Below, one piece after another: positions 1-16,700 of a stretch of 64,000 nucleotides of DNA. The stretch covers positions 30,531,398 to 30,595,397 of the forward strand of contig NC_092577.1 in NCBI RefSeq assembly GCF_037975245.1, in the 5' to 3' direction. This DNA comes from Apostichopus japonicus (lineage: Eukaryota; Echinodermata; Holothuroidea; Aspidochirotida; Stichopodidae). The translations under genes and the position numbers were made by a program. The notes beneath the pieces were generated by a model. It had not been told where the DNA came from and did not search any database. It was given only the letters and a program-made list of their open reading frames with translations. Every line of letters starts with the position of its first letter. Position 1 is the first letter of the stretch.

Positions 1-5068
<5,068 letters not shown>

Positions 5069-5259
5069 ATGACACACTCGGGGCCAACGGTACCCAGGGA
5101 GGAATTCTTCTTCCTCATTAGTAGTAATTCTTTAAAAACTTGGTTTACTTCTCCAAGTAACCATTTGACTTTTTCTGTGATTGAATTTGTGGTTATAATT
5201 ACATGGTATTGCATCATGTCTTATTACCTCTTTTCGCATAAGTGAAAGCAAAGATTGAA

Positions 5260-5265
5260 AATAAA
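5260..5265 (+). terminator. Poly(A) signal of the PABPC gene
   Basis: AATAAA lies 192 nt after the PABPC stop codon and is the first canonical signal there. Longer 3' UTRs using downstream A/T-rich signals are possible. The following 1.5 kb has T-rich and ATT-repeat tracts (for example 5540-5560) but no gene that I can support. Confidence 0.5.
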
Positions 5266-6879
5266 ATGTCTAAATGCTTTAACAAAGCATTTCTGAGAGA
5301 TAACAAGCCCACCAAAAAAATTTCAAAAAAATAAATAAATAAATAAACACAGCAGAGAAATAGAAAAGACCATAAAAATTGCAAAAATGTTAACAGAAAA
5401 TACATGAATTTGTTTGTTCCTTTTTTTTTCCTTTTCATTACAACAATTTTGATGATGCACGGGGGATGGTGAAAAGTCACTATTGTTACAACAAAAAAAG
5501 ACAAATTTTTGTCACTTTTTTTTTTTGAAATGTTTTTTTTTATTATTATTATTATTATTTGTTTCGATTTATTCAAGAACAAGCAGATGAACCACCACGA
5601 ATCTGCAAGGACGAAAACACTTTGGATTCTGTGCAAACATATTAAATTAAAATCAAAAGGTGCTGAGATAAGAAAACGAAACAAAAAAACTGGAAAACAT
5701 TCTATTTAAAAATTGCAAGTTTTGCTTGTAGTTGTCATAAAAACTAACTTAAGAAATATGGACTGTCAAGGAAGGACGTGTTTTTTTGTTTTTTTTTCCT
5801 TCACTTTTTTCCTCGTTTATTATCGTTATTTCATATGAACTTTCTTCCCTTTTTAAACTCTTGAAAAAGTGGAACAAGAATTTTTTGTGTTCTAAGAAGT
5901 TGACTTTGTATGGTGTTATGGACATCATTGCATCCAGAACGAGATCCGCCATATAGCGAGCAGTTTTTAGCATTATTTCGAAACCATTTTTTTCAGGGTT
6001 AACGCACGTTGTTGTTCCTTACTGTGTTTGGTAGGTCTTCCATTGCCTTCTTTGTGATAATAAAAACCAGTTTCATTGCTCAATTTGATCAATTCTTTCT
6101 CCCTACTTGTTCCCATCATATGCATTTTCTTGACTAAAATTGTCATCACTTTTAGTGAAAGGTTTGGATGACTGATAATGCAGTCTACAGTTGGACGTGT
6201 TGAAATTTGTTTCTCGTTTCATTTGTTGTCTTTGTTAGGAGCATTTCAGTCTTTACTTTTTATTGGAATGTCTGTTTGTTGGTACTTTTTAACTGCTAGT
6301 TTTCTGCACTTTTGGTTGATTTTTGTTGTTTTTTCGGCACTTTGAATAGTTCTTCTAAGATTATCTTGTTGTATTATATATATATCCTCATTTAATCTTT
6401 TTAAGAATCGACCAGTAGAATGCTCTGCAAAAAGACAGTCTTGACTTTTATTAAAAGTAAACCTCAACCACTCTACTGGCTGTTGCTTAGTAGATCTCTT
6501 TGATAACGTTGAGTTAACAAACAACCGCCGCCCGCTTAACTGTTAGGCATGCATTACCTTTAGCAGTGATTTTATGTATTTTGGCCATTGCTTTAGTCAT
6601 TGAAGTGAAAGTGTTTGAAAGTTTCTGTTCTGTGAGAAACTCCTTTTAACCATTTGTTCCCCCCAACCCCCCCCCCCCCCGAATCAGTGATATTTGCTAC
6701 TGTGAATGATAAAGTTGATATCAGTAATGAGATTCGAAGGCTTGTAGGTTTTATAAAATATGATCCCATATTGTATGTTAGGACTTGAAAAAAAAATGTT
6801 TGACCCTGTTTGTTGAAATAAAAAATAAAGTGAAAATGGTACTCTCTCTGTTAGATTTTGTGTGTTGTGTTATAAAGGA

Positions 6880-7316
6880 AGGTGGAAGAGGAAGGTTACA
6901 AAGGGAAGGTGGGAGAGGAGGGTTACAAAGGGAAGGTGGGAGAGGAGGGTTACAAAGGGAAGGTGGGAGAGGAGGGTAACAAAGGGAAGGTGGGAGAGGA
7001 GGGTTACAAAGGGAAGGTGGGAGAGGAGGGTTACAAAGGGAAGGTGGGAGAGGAGGGTTACAAAGGGAAGGTGGGAGAGGAGGGTTACAAAGGGAAGGTG
7101 GGAGAGGAGGGTTACAAAGGGAAGGTGGGAGAGGAGGGTTACAAAGGGAAGGTGGGAGAGGAGGGTTACAAAGGGAAGGTGGGAGAGGAGGGTTACAAAG
7201 GGAAGGTGGGAGAGGAGGGTTACAAAGGGAAGGTGGGAGAGGAGGGTTACAAAGGGAAGGTGGGAGAGGAGGGTTACAAAGGGAAGGTGGGAGAGGAGGG
7301 TTACAAAGGGGTGTAG
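6880..7316. repeat. 27-bp G-rich minisatellite (about 16 units)
   Basis: The unit GGTTACAAAGGGAAGGTGGG plus AGAGGAG (27 bp) is repeated about 16 times with almost no divergence. The first unit is more variable, and one unit near 6976 reads GGGTAACAAA. Each unit with the start of the next fits G3-N5-G3-N6-G3-N7-G3, the canonical G-quadruplex pattern, on the + strand. Because 27 is divisible by three, several frames stay open through the array (about 150 codons), including the minus strand. These open frames are a by-product of the period, not evidence of a protein. The array lies about 1.8 kb beyond the PABPC stop codon. Confidence 0.95.
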
Positions 7317-7344
7317 GGGTCGAAGGCAGACGTGATCAGATGAC

Positions 7345-9050
7345 AAAAGTTATGCCACACATCGTGGTATCCCCTCCGTAGGTTTAGCGGTATTAAAGAA
7401 ACGAGCACTAATAACACATGGAATCAAGTCATTGTAGTGACGTTAAATGTCCTCATCTGACAAACCTTCATGGGTGAAAAGAAAGAAGGAAACTTGATTG
7501 ACAATGGTGAAACAAAAGCTACCAGTATCATGAAAAGAATGTGGGTTAGTGTAATTGAGATTCTTGATACTGGACTATGCCTTGACTTGGTAGGGTCAGA
7601 ATGTTTCAAAATTTCAGGATTACTAATCGATGTTTGTGGTGGTCTTCCAGTAAGCAATGATTCCATAGTGGCAGAGACTGAGGTGGGGTAGTCTTCTTCA
7701 GTGCATCAAGTGCCAGTGTCACCAAATCATGTGTCCCCTTTAATTTTACACCTGTTCGGGCATACTAAAGGTTCTGCAACTAGGTAGCTAATCCATCGGA
7801 CTATTGCAAACCAATATCTGGGAATAACTAACCACGATTTATAAAAGCCCACCAGAAATGTACCAATGGTAATTGTAAGACCAGTCAGAGGAACAATTAA
7901 GGTACCTGTAAATACTTCAAGGGTTAGAGGTCACTCAATTGCCATATTTTTACCTCATGGACACACTTTGTTGTCTAACACTGAATGTCTGGGAAGTAAT
8001 TTGGAAGTAGAGGACTTTATTGAGAGAGACCGAGTGGGAGAGGGGTGGATAAGGAGGGGGATCCCTTGGTCCTCCTAACTCCATTGCCAGTCAGGCAAAA
8101 ATATTCAGTGGAAGTGGGGGATGGGGAATATCATTCAGTAGGAGAGGGTTTAAAGCACTTCTCTGTGGGGCCAGGACACCCTTCCATAAAGGATTGTACC
8201 CCTACCTAAATCAGGGAGGGGGAGGATAGAATTTGGCCCCCACCTTTGAAATCATGCTCTTTAGACTATTGGAAGCATTAAAGATGAGGCAACAAAGATG
8301 ATTCACAAGCCACATTACTCTTTTAATATCATTCAAATAATAGACAGTATTGTAAAGACGACTATTTTACCCTGGAGCGTGAGGACAAGTACAACTGCTT
8401 GAGTACTAGTTTAACAGCTTGAGCACTAGTTTAACAGCTTGAGTACTAGTACAACTGTTTGAGTACAAATGTAATTCCTCTTTGTATGAGCAGTAGTACC
8501 TAAGCCCGTCAGGTACAATAACAAATGCACAAGGGTGAGTACCAGTACAGGTAACTATGCTAGAAAATATAATACATGTACAACATAGTACATGTAAAAT
8601 ATATATATGTAACTCACTACCTCTGTATAGTGCTAACATGTATAGAAACTTGGGCATTAAAGGGAAACTGCTGAAGGCACCACGGTAGGTAAAGAAAGAA
8701 GCTGTCCCATCAATGGATACGTCGTTTTAGAGGTCCAAGCTGTGACCGTCGTCAGGAACTCTGGATGTCCATATTAACAGGGCATCCCAGTAACTCTGAA
8801 TATATAAGTCGAATTACAGTAGCTCTTATGCAAAGGTAATACGAAAGCAAAGCAATTGTGTAGGGAGTACACTCCACTCTACTAGAGTAAGACGTAAACA
8901 CTCGCAGAACATTATTAAATAGACTGATGTGCTAGTTTGTGTGTATGCATTAAACTGAAACCAGGAATGTCACAAAGTAAAGCTGCATATTTATGACAGG
9001 ACGGAACCAAATATTCAAATAACCCACATCATGGGGTGAGGATCAAGGTG
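7345..9050. other. Intergenic stretch between PABPC and DNALI1
   Basis: No coding region supported. The only structure noted is a short tandem array at 8401-8460, three 20-bp units of GAGTACTAGTTTAACAGCTT with few mismatches. Candidate minus-strand poly(A) signals for DNALI1 (TTTATT on the + strand) occur at about 9054-9071, just beyond this stretch. Confidence 0.5.
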
Positions 9051-9574
9051 CTTTTTATTTGAAAATTTATTGACTAAACTGGAAGAACACTAACAGGAAC
9101 ATATAATCAACTAGAAAAAGAGTAAAAAATAAATATATATGAATTGACTGGATTCCCAAATCTAAATTCTTATTCAAATTATATCCAGTATTCAATAATA
9201 GAAAGTAAAAGTATACTAATATTCACTTTGGAAAGAACCACTTTGCCTTTCCTGTTAACTCTTTGAGCAAATAGTTCACGAAAAAAATTCTTTCCATTTT
9301 ATCTTGTATACGATTCAGAAGAATTCCATAGAAGAAAAAACCATTGTGATTCCTTCCATTGAAAAAAAAAAAATGGGAATACAAAACTAAAAAGTTGAAA
9401 GTATGCTGTAACTGCCTAAGAATTATATTCAACAAATAAAATATTTGTATTTGAATCCATCAACAAAAACAAAGCAGTCTTGGTAATTCATTGGTCCACA
9501 AGTAAGGCATCTCTGACTGGACGGTTGTCTTTAGCCTGAACTTTGGGTTGCACAAACTTTTTAAATGTCGCCCT

Positions 9575-12500
9575 CTAAGACTTCTTTGGTGCGATGATGC
9601 CCTCTAGTTGTGTCTGCAAAGGAAAATAAAAAACGCCACCAATAAAACAAACAGAGAAATAATGGCTTAGGTAAAAATGTTTATATATTTTTGATGATCA
9701 AACAACTTAACTTATATTGGACATTCAAGGGTACATACTACATTGAAAGGGTTACATTTGGATTTTCAGGACATGTCCTTTGTCTTTCTTATCTATCTTA
9801 CTTGAGAATCTAGCTGAACAAACACATTTCCTAAATAATGGATCTTTTGGTAGTTCTGACGATGTTGTAATAAAGTGGAAGAATTTTAAGTATGATGTTT
9901 TTGTGCCATTTAACTCCTCTTATTATAGCACAGAAATATTAATTGTCAATATTAACACTCCATTAGTCCAGATATTAAATTGAGATTGAGTAATTGAACT
10001 TTAAAATATCTGGTCTCATTTTCATGTAAGGTACCTTTCAAACTCAATTCCCACCAAAGGAGAGGGTGGACCCCTAAACTTAGACCCTATAACAGACCTC
10101 CCCAGCCAAACCTTTAAAAACCTTTTATTTCAAAAAGGGCTCTTTATTTTACAAAGATAATCTTTAAAAAACTGTAATTATAAACTTAAAAAACAACAAC
10201 AATGATAGTTCAAAGATTTAGTTTACAGTAGAAATACTGTATTTCAGTCATGCTAACCATTGGCCATTAAGTTATGTTTTTTTTTTACAGTCAGTTTGGT
10301 ATTGCATTGGAGGATCTGCCCTGGCTTCCACTTATAACCAGACTGCAACAACCTGAACTCCTTTCTTCAGATAAGATATGGATATGGCCACCCGAGATCG
10401 ATCAATCAATCAAATCCCGGCCAGATAAAATCAATAATTCATGACAAGGATGATCTTTACCTTTAATTGTTGGTTTGTTCTTTTGAGAAACTGTATTTCT
10501 TCTGTGTGTTTCTTCTCTTCGACCGATCGTCTCTCCGCCTCTCTCTTCTCGATGGCTTCGCACTTTGCCTTCAGTTCGTTCACCTGACGTTCCAAGTCTC
10601 GTTTTTCACCTTCCAGCTCTTCGATCTTGGCAGATAGGGAAGAATTTATGGGCAGTGAACAGCATATGGCAGTATTTGATTTGTAAAAACTAGAACTATA
10701 CAGCCTCAGTGTTCTCTCTAGCTAGATCCATTCAGTTTTCTCAACTAAAAGTTGAAAGTGCACTAGGAGGGTTTGTGTAAATTTATTGCAAAGAAGATCT
10801 TTCTCCCTGTAAAATTGATGCACTCTGTGAATAGTTTAGTATAATCACTTTTTAACAAAATCACAAGTTTGTGCAAAGATGTTTTGTATGCATGTTTCAA
10901 GCAATGGGACTTGAAGAAGCGTCCAAGCATTCCTTTTTCAGGCACCCCACCCCCTCTCACCTTCTGCTCAAACCTTGCCAAGGACAACAACTAATAACAG
11001 ATTTTAAAGATGGAGATACTGACCTTTTTCTCCATATCGTATTTGCCCTGTTCTGCCTGCAAAGCCTTCCGCATGCCAAAGGCAACGCTACTCTCGTACA
11101 GTGTCTGATAAGCTGCGACAGTCATGCGTATTTCGTCTCGGACTCGCAATAACAAGAGACCTCTCTCGGCACATTCGATTGTTACTTGGCGGATCAGTTC
11201 ATCTAGAAAAAGAAGAAAAAACAAAGGTAAGAGTAAATTCTGGTTTGTAAATCTGAGACTAAATACAGCTCACTAGATAAGCTGAGTTGTAAAGAAAAGT
11301 AGCAAACAAATAACAAAAACATTGGCAGAGTTTATTTTTTTCATTGACCATCGAAACCAAATACATTTCAGTTCAGAGTTGTAGCCAATGTGGGCAGCGC
11401 AGAGCTGGCCCATCCCACACTTAAAAATTCCGCCTGGGACTCAGAGCTGAAATAGTCTGTTTTTTGCCGTTTGTTACATGAAACCAGCCCTATAATGCAC
11501 ATTATGTTATCTTCCAAGCTCAGTGGGTTTAACTTTCACTTGAAAGATTTGTTAAATGGGTGTCAAAATATCCATTGAGTCTTGCCCATGTTTGGTTGGG
11601 GGCAAGGGTCATCACATACCAATTTTTTTTGTACTCTGCAAACACCTTAAACGTGCAGTAGGAGCTTCTCTGAACCCTGCCAAACCCTGACTGGTACACA
11701 ATTTCTAATATAATGTCACCACTAAAACTGCCCTAACTACAACCTTGTTTCAGTCACAATTTTGTGATTAGACATACATCTTCAACTACTATACTTTTTG
11801 GTAGGAAAAAACCCCCCATAGCTCCAATGTATAGAGAAATAGCTGTAAATCGTTTAGAAACTAGCCTTACCCTTTGTCCCTTTACCTCAAAGATCTCATT
11901 GTGGGAGAAGACCTGCGGAAACTAACTAAAGTATGCAATTCTTACCTTACCTATCTATAAATACAAATTAATCACAAAACTTAAATTTTCTAGTGGCTTT
12001 TAAACAGATGAGTAATCATTCAGTGAGTAAATTGCTCACAAGAAAAAATAACTAAAAATAAATAGTAAATTTGAGTTGTCACAGAAATATAGAACGGTAG
12101 AATTTATGGTCCACGTAACGTACCAAAACATTGCGAATAGAGCTCTCTTCTGACGGGGCAAATTCCAGTCTCCCGGGCTTGTCTTTGTTGAAGCTTCATA
12201 TCCAGTTGTTCTTGTAAGTTGACAACATCAAGTCTCGTGGCTGGTGTACTTGAAACTTGCTGGACCCATAATTGGCCATTTTCTGTCCATTCACTGTTGA
12301 TTTCAGCAGAGAATAACAGGCTTGAATAGAAATCAGTTGTCATGGTAATTTGTCAGTGTCAACTATGTGCATCCTTTTAGATCAGCTGGGTTTGTTTAAA
12401 AAGTTAATTTGTTGCACCTACCGTCTCCTACAGAGCGACTAATGGCAAAACCACTTTCATAGCAGATTAGAACATAAGTTGCCATTGTCACCAAGCAATT

Positions 12501-13560
12501 AATTAATTAATTAGGCTAAATGTACGGAAGTTACTTGGGGAATCAGAACCTCATAGAAAACAATTTGGAAAATTTTGGTATTTAAAATAAAAATTCTCCT
12601 GACCATTAGGATACAAAACTCTTCAATTTATTCTTGAAAAAGTTGGTGATGTTATTTAATCGTTACCAATCCATCTATCCCTTTCAACAATTATAAACAG
12701 CTGTGGAAAAGAACATATGAACAATACAGCTATGCAAATATACACAAATGGTTGCAAGTAATAATATTCTCATGTGACATGTTTATAATCACCTAACAGT
12801 CTTATAAGAAACAAAGATTATCAGATGCATTTTTATGGCAACTCAGTCTATTTAATATCAGTTGTTTGCAATATAACTTTACCGTGGTGGTAGTATAGAG
12901 TTAAGAATTTCATCAGTCTGTTGAGCTTTCTGCTGTTCCATAGGTGGCAATTTGCTTCCACCCTTAGGTGGAGGATTGGGCACAGGTCCTCCATTTGTGG
13001 GCTGCTGTGGTGTAGTCTTCAGTGCTCTAGCCTATCAAAGAAACAAAACTAAAATATGTACAAGAAAGCATTGCAATATTTAGCAAAGTTTTAGCTACAA
13101 TAATGTGACATTGTTCAATATGGTCAAGAATCACCATTGCCAGTAACATTCAAGTTTGCTGATTGGTAAATGGTAGGCCCCCACCAGGCTACAAGTAACA
13201 ACTAACATTACAAACGTAGGATTAAGGAGCAGCATCCAGCAAGGTGCTTAATGTTGCAATTACTGTAACATTGATAACACGCTAGGCTATGAATCACTGT
13301 CCAATTATTCAAGGGTCTTATTGATGCCAAGCATAAGCTACACTGCTACAGAACAGGTCTAATTGTAGCCTTGATTGCAAAGTAGGCCTATCATCATACT
13401 TCAAAGGCCTACAAATACAATGGTATGTATGCTAGCCTAGGCAGTCCCTACGATTACGAAGTACGAAGTGCTTGTTTACCCGTGGCGTCTTTTTCTCCGT
13501 ATTCCTGCTCACAAGAACGGGGTTGTCATATTTTACCAATGAAGAATTCGGTGGAATCAT
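9575..13560 (-). CDS. DNALI1: Axonemal dynein light intermediate polypeptide 1 (inner-arm p28)
   Basis: Encodes the light-intermediate chain (p28 family) of inner-arm axonemal dyneins, needed for ciliary and flagellar beating. Six exons in transcript order: 13560-13480, 13031-12883, 12293-12124, 11202-11024, 10625-10461 and 9613-9575, giving 260 residues plus stop, close to the vertebrate length. The N-terminus MIPPNSSLVKYDNPVLVSRN is the family signature and fixes the start. The Pro-rich exon 2 is followed by the highly conserved block QARETGICPVRRELYSQCFD. Exons 4-5 encode the long alpha-helical/coiled-coil tail (RVRDEIRMTVAAYQTLYESS, then EKRDLERQVNELKAKCE). The protein ends GIIAPKKS. All splice phases agree. 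The gene starts 185 bp from EMC2 in divergent orientation. The 3' UTR may reach the minus-strand AATAAA near 9059-9071. Confidence 0.96.
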
Positions 13561-13745
13561 TTTGCGTGTACTTATAATTTACCGTAAAATATCAGTAATT
13601 GAGGTTTAAATAGCAATTCAAAGTCTCCTAGCTAATTTTGCATCGGTTGTTATCGAAGTGTCGGTCCTTGGCAACGAACTATTGTCGACCGGAAGTAAAT
13701 AAGTGTGTGTCCCAGAATGCACCGTTCACAAATGTACGACACAAC
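13561..13745. promoter_or_regulatory. Bidirectional promoter region, DNALI1/EMC2
   Basis: Only 185 bp separate the start codons of two divergent genes, so both must take their core promoters and 5' UTRs from here or from overlapping sequence. A consensus ETS/GABP motif CCGGAAGT lies at 13689-13696. No TATA box is evident. Shared use is inferred from spacing; the motif is seen directly. Confidence 0.6.
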
Positions 13746-16700
13746 ATGGCCGCTACCATGGACTTCGAAGGTTCGACATGTTTCCATTTTGTCAATCTGC
13801 TTAGGGAATTAAGTCTTTTAAGAGAATCATAGTGGTGACCATTGATTGTTAGATAAGCCATTTTGTTTGCTTTATTTACCACAAACTTTACCGTATATTC
13901 TTAAAAATGCGAACATGAAGTGATCCGAATTCGACAATGACTTGAACAAACGTAACGTTAGGCTACCTACCTATACAGTACAAAACCTATTTGTAGGCAT
14001 AACTTAGGTCTTCTTTTTCGGTAACAAATTGATGTAAATGGGAATAAATATTCATATGCTTACTGGGAACCAAACTGATGATTAAATTGTATCATTATCT
14101 AAAGTTTCGTTACAACGTTGGAGAGAGAAAACAAAAGTTCAACTAATTAAGCCTAGTGATCAATATGTTATGATTAAGCATAGGCTAGGCCATAGGAAAA
14201 AATAGCATTTTGCATCCAATCCCAGCAATTTTCTATTTGCCAATGAAACTAAAATGATAAACGTCTAATCCGAAAACTTGTATAACATTTACCAAGTTTG
14301 GTAGGAGAAAAATATTTACTATACTGTGTTTGACCACTTGCATCAGTTTTCAGTTAACAAGTTGTAGAGGAAGTTGCACAGTGTGGATCATACTGCAAGA
14401 GCCATCACATAGGCTAGGCCCAAAAAAATGTAACTATACTGTGGTTATTTTATGAGACTCATTTTTTCCCATCAGATGTAAGAGACAAGCTGAGGAAGTG
14501 GCGAGAAGACAAAGTCAGAAACAGCACGGAAACAGCTGAACTAGGAGAGTATCTTTTAGCAAATTACAGAAGGAAACTTGGAGATGAAGGTTAGAATAAG
14601 ATGCTAAATCTATCCTTGCCATCTAAAATTAACTTGAATTTAAAATGTTAAAGCTGCTGTTTGCATTGATTTTCATTAGTGTTTGATTAACATTTTACAT
14701 AAAATTACATTTCATATTCCAAGTAAAGCAAAGACTTCAATATATGTATCGTAATGTCGCAACAGCAACTCCAAGATTTACACAGAAGCGACCAATTTGG
14801 TAGCTTCTCAGTGCTGACAGCCAACCCACGTAACTGATGTAGTCCCTCCTGATACTTGATGCTGCAACAGTGTTTCCACCTTGCAATATAAAAACCATTT
14901 CGGTCAGAGATCATGTGAGCCAGCTGTTTTCTTCTGTTCTATTTAACATGTTTCAATGGCCAAATATTTACCACTTTCATGAAAAGAAAACTCTTTTCCT
15001 TTTGTGCAGTTTGGCCTTTGTTTGAACAAGTCAGTATAGCATCCCTCGACTGTGGAAAGCTAAGTCTTGCCAGGTTATGCATCCATGCAGTACGTGAACA
15101 ATTCCCACAGAGTTCAAGATCAAAGAGGTTACATGGCATGCTGGAAGAAGCAGAAGGAGAGTGAGTACCTCTTTCCTTTGGCCGTAACCCAAACTGATAT
15201 GAAAGAGATTAACAGTTGTTATTTATCAGAACTCTTTTTCAAAGAACCGTATATATCACTCCTAACGTTGACGGAAAGTAACAGGTATACCTACATCTTG
15301 TCATGGACCATCTGTTACCTCAGTAATTAGACTTTCATGATCTTGTATCTTGTATCATTTCTCCTTTGGCATATATAAATATATCTATATATATGGATAA
15401 TGATAATGGATGGTGTTTTCTGGACTAGACAGCCATCCTACAATGTCAGATAGACTGCTTCATACACACATGTACAATATACGTGTGCATTTGTCAGTGC
15501 CTATAGTAAGACTGTGCATATCAACTTAAGGTTCTACGTTACTGCACTCAAAAAGTATTTGTTTTGGTGTCTGCATTTAGCCATTAGTTCGTTTCTTTTG
15601 TTCAGGGTGCGCAGGCCTGGCTTCAGTAGAATGAAATACTTCTCCGCTATACATTAGTTGCGGGGTTGTACGGATATCCTCCACTTTATGTGGTAGTCTT
15701 TCAGATTGTCATCCCTCAATTCTCAGATGGGTTTGCTTAATTCTGTTGCGTTTTGTGATTGCTATATCCTTTTTTGAATTCAGTTGTGGTGAGTGCAATG
15801 TAGGATTCTTTGTTATCTCCACTTGTGGCCTCTGCTTGGTAGATGATCCCTGTCTGTAGGCATCCACCTTTTAAGGGACAGTTGTGTTTGTTCTGCAGTT
15901 TCATTTCCCTCCTTCTTTTGCATTAGTGTCCTTTTCGTCTCTGTCATGAATGCGTCCTATCTGGGCAAAGTAATAAATATACCTTCACTATGTAACATAT
16001 TTTGCTAAATTAATGAGACTACTCTCACCTTGGAACGAACGTTTGACAGTTGTACACATTCCGGCCTTGGGTCGTCTTCACGCATGACTTCATCTAGTCA
16101 GATCTTTCGTGGAGCTCCTTAATTATGTTTCTTATTTGTTTCTTCTCCAGCTTTGAAAGTGCCAAAGAAACGTACGAAGAAATACTGAAAGGCGATCCAG
16201 CAAACGGGGTGAGGTTACACTGATTTGAATTTAGGAAGAGAAAGTTATATCCTCTGCCTCCTCCTCCTCCTCCTCCTCCTCCTTCTCCTCCTCCTCGTTC
16301 CAATTGCCTACCCCTTCCTCCCGATGGGATAGTTAATCATTCCTGCAATGGGTGTTTTTTTCCTGCAGTCTAGGGGGGTATCTTTGCTTTATCTTTGCTG
16401 TGGCTTGTTTCTTAATCTCAATTCACCCTTTCCTTCTATTTCAAAAAAGTGGTGTATAAAGTCCTTGAAGAAAAGGTTTTTTTAATAGAGCTTATATTTA
16501 GGAGTTTGTAATGAATCAGATATTTTAAAGCTTGACTTTACAAAAGACTTAAAAAAGACTGCGAGATTCCCACGTGTTGTCCACATTGAGACCACTTTAA
16601 AGGTCTGCCCTATAGACCCCAACTATAGCACGCTATCAATGAAAAGTTTCTTGAGATTACGTAAAATGACCTGCCTTGGTGGTAACATGACCTCTTTTTA

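Noticed and set aside
5214-5684. 156-codon minus-strand open frame
   Set aside because: A hydrophobic low-complexity translation of T- and A-rich DNA, overlapping the PABPC 3' UTR. No family features.
6880-7316. CRISPR-like regular repeat
   Set aside because: There are no unique spacers; units abut directly, and the genome is animal. It is a minisatellite.
6862-7346. Open frames of about 150 codons on both strands across the minisatellite
   Set aside because: The 27-bp period keeps several frames open together. The products are pure 9-residue repeats with no start context or homology.
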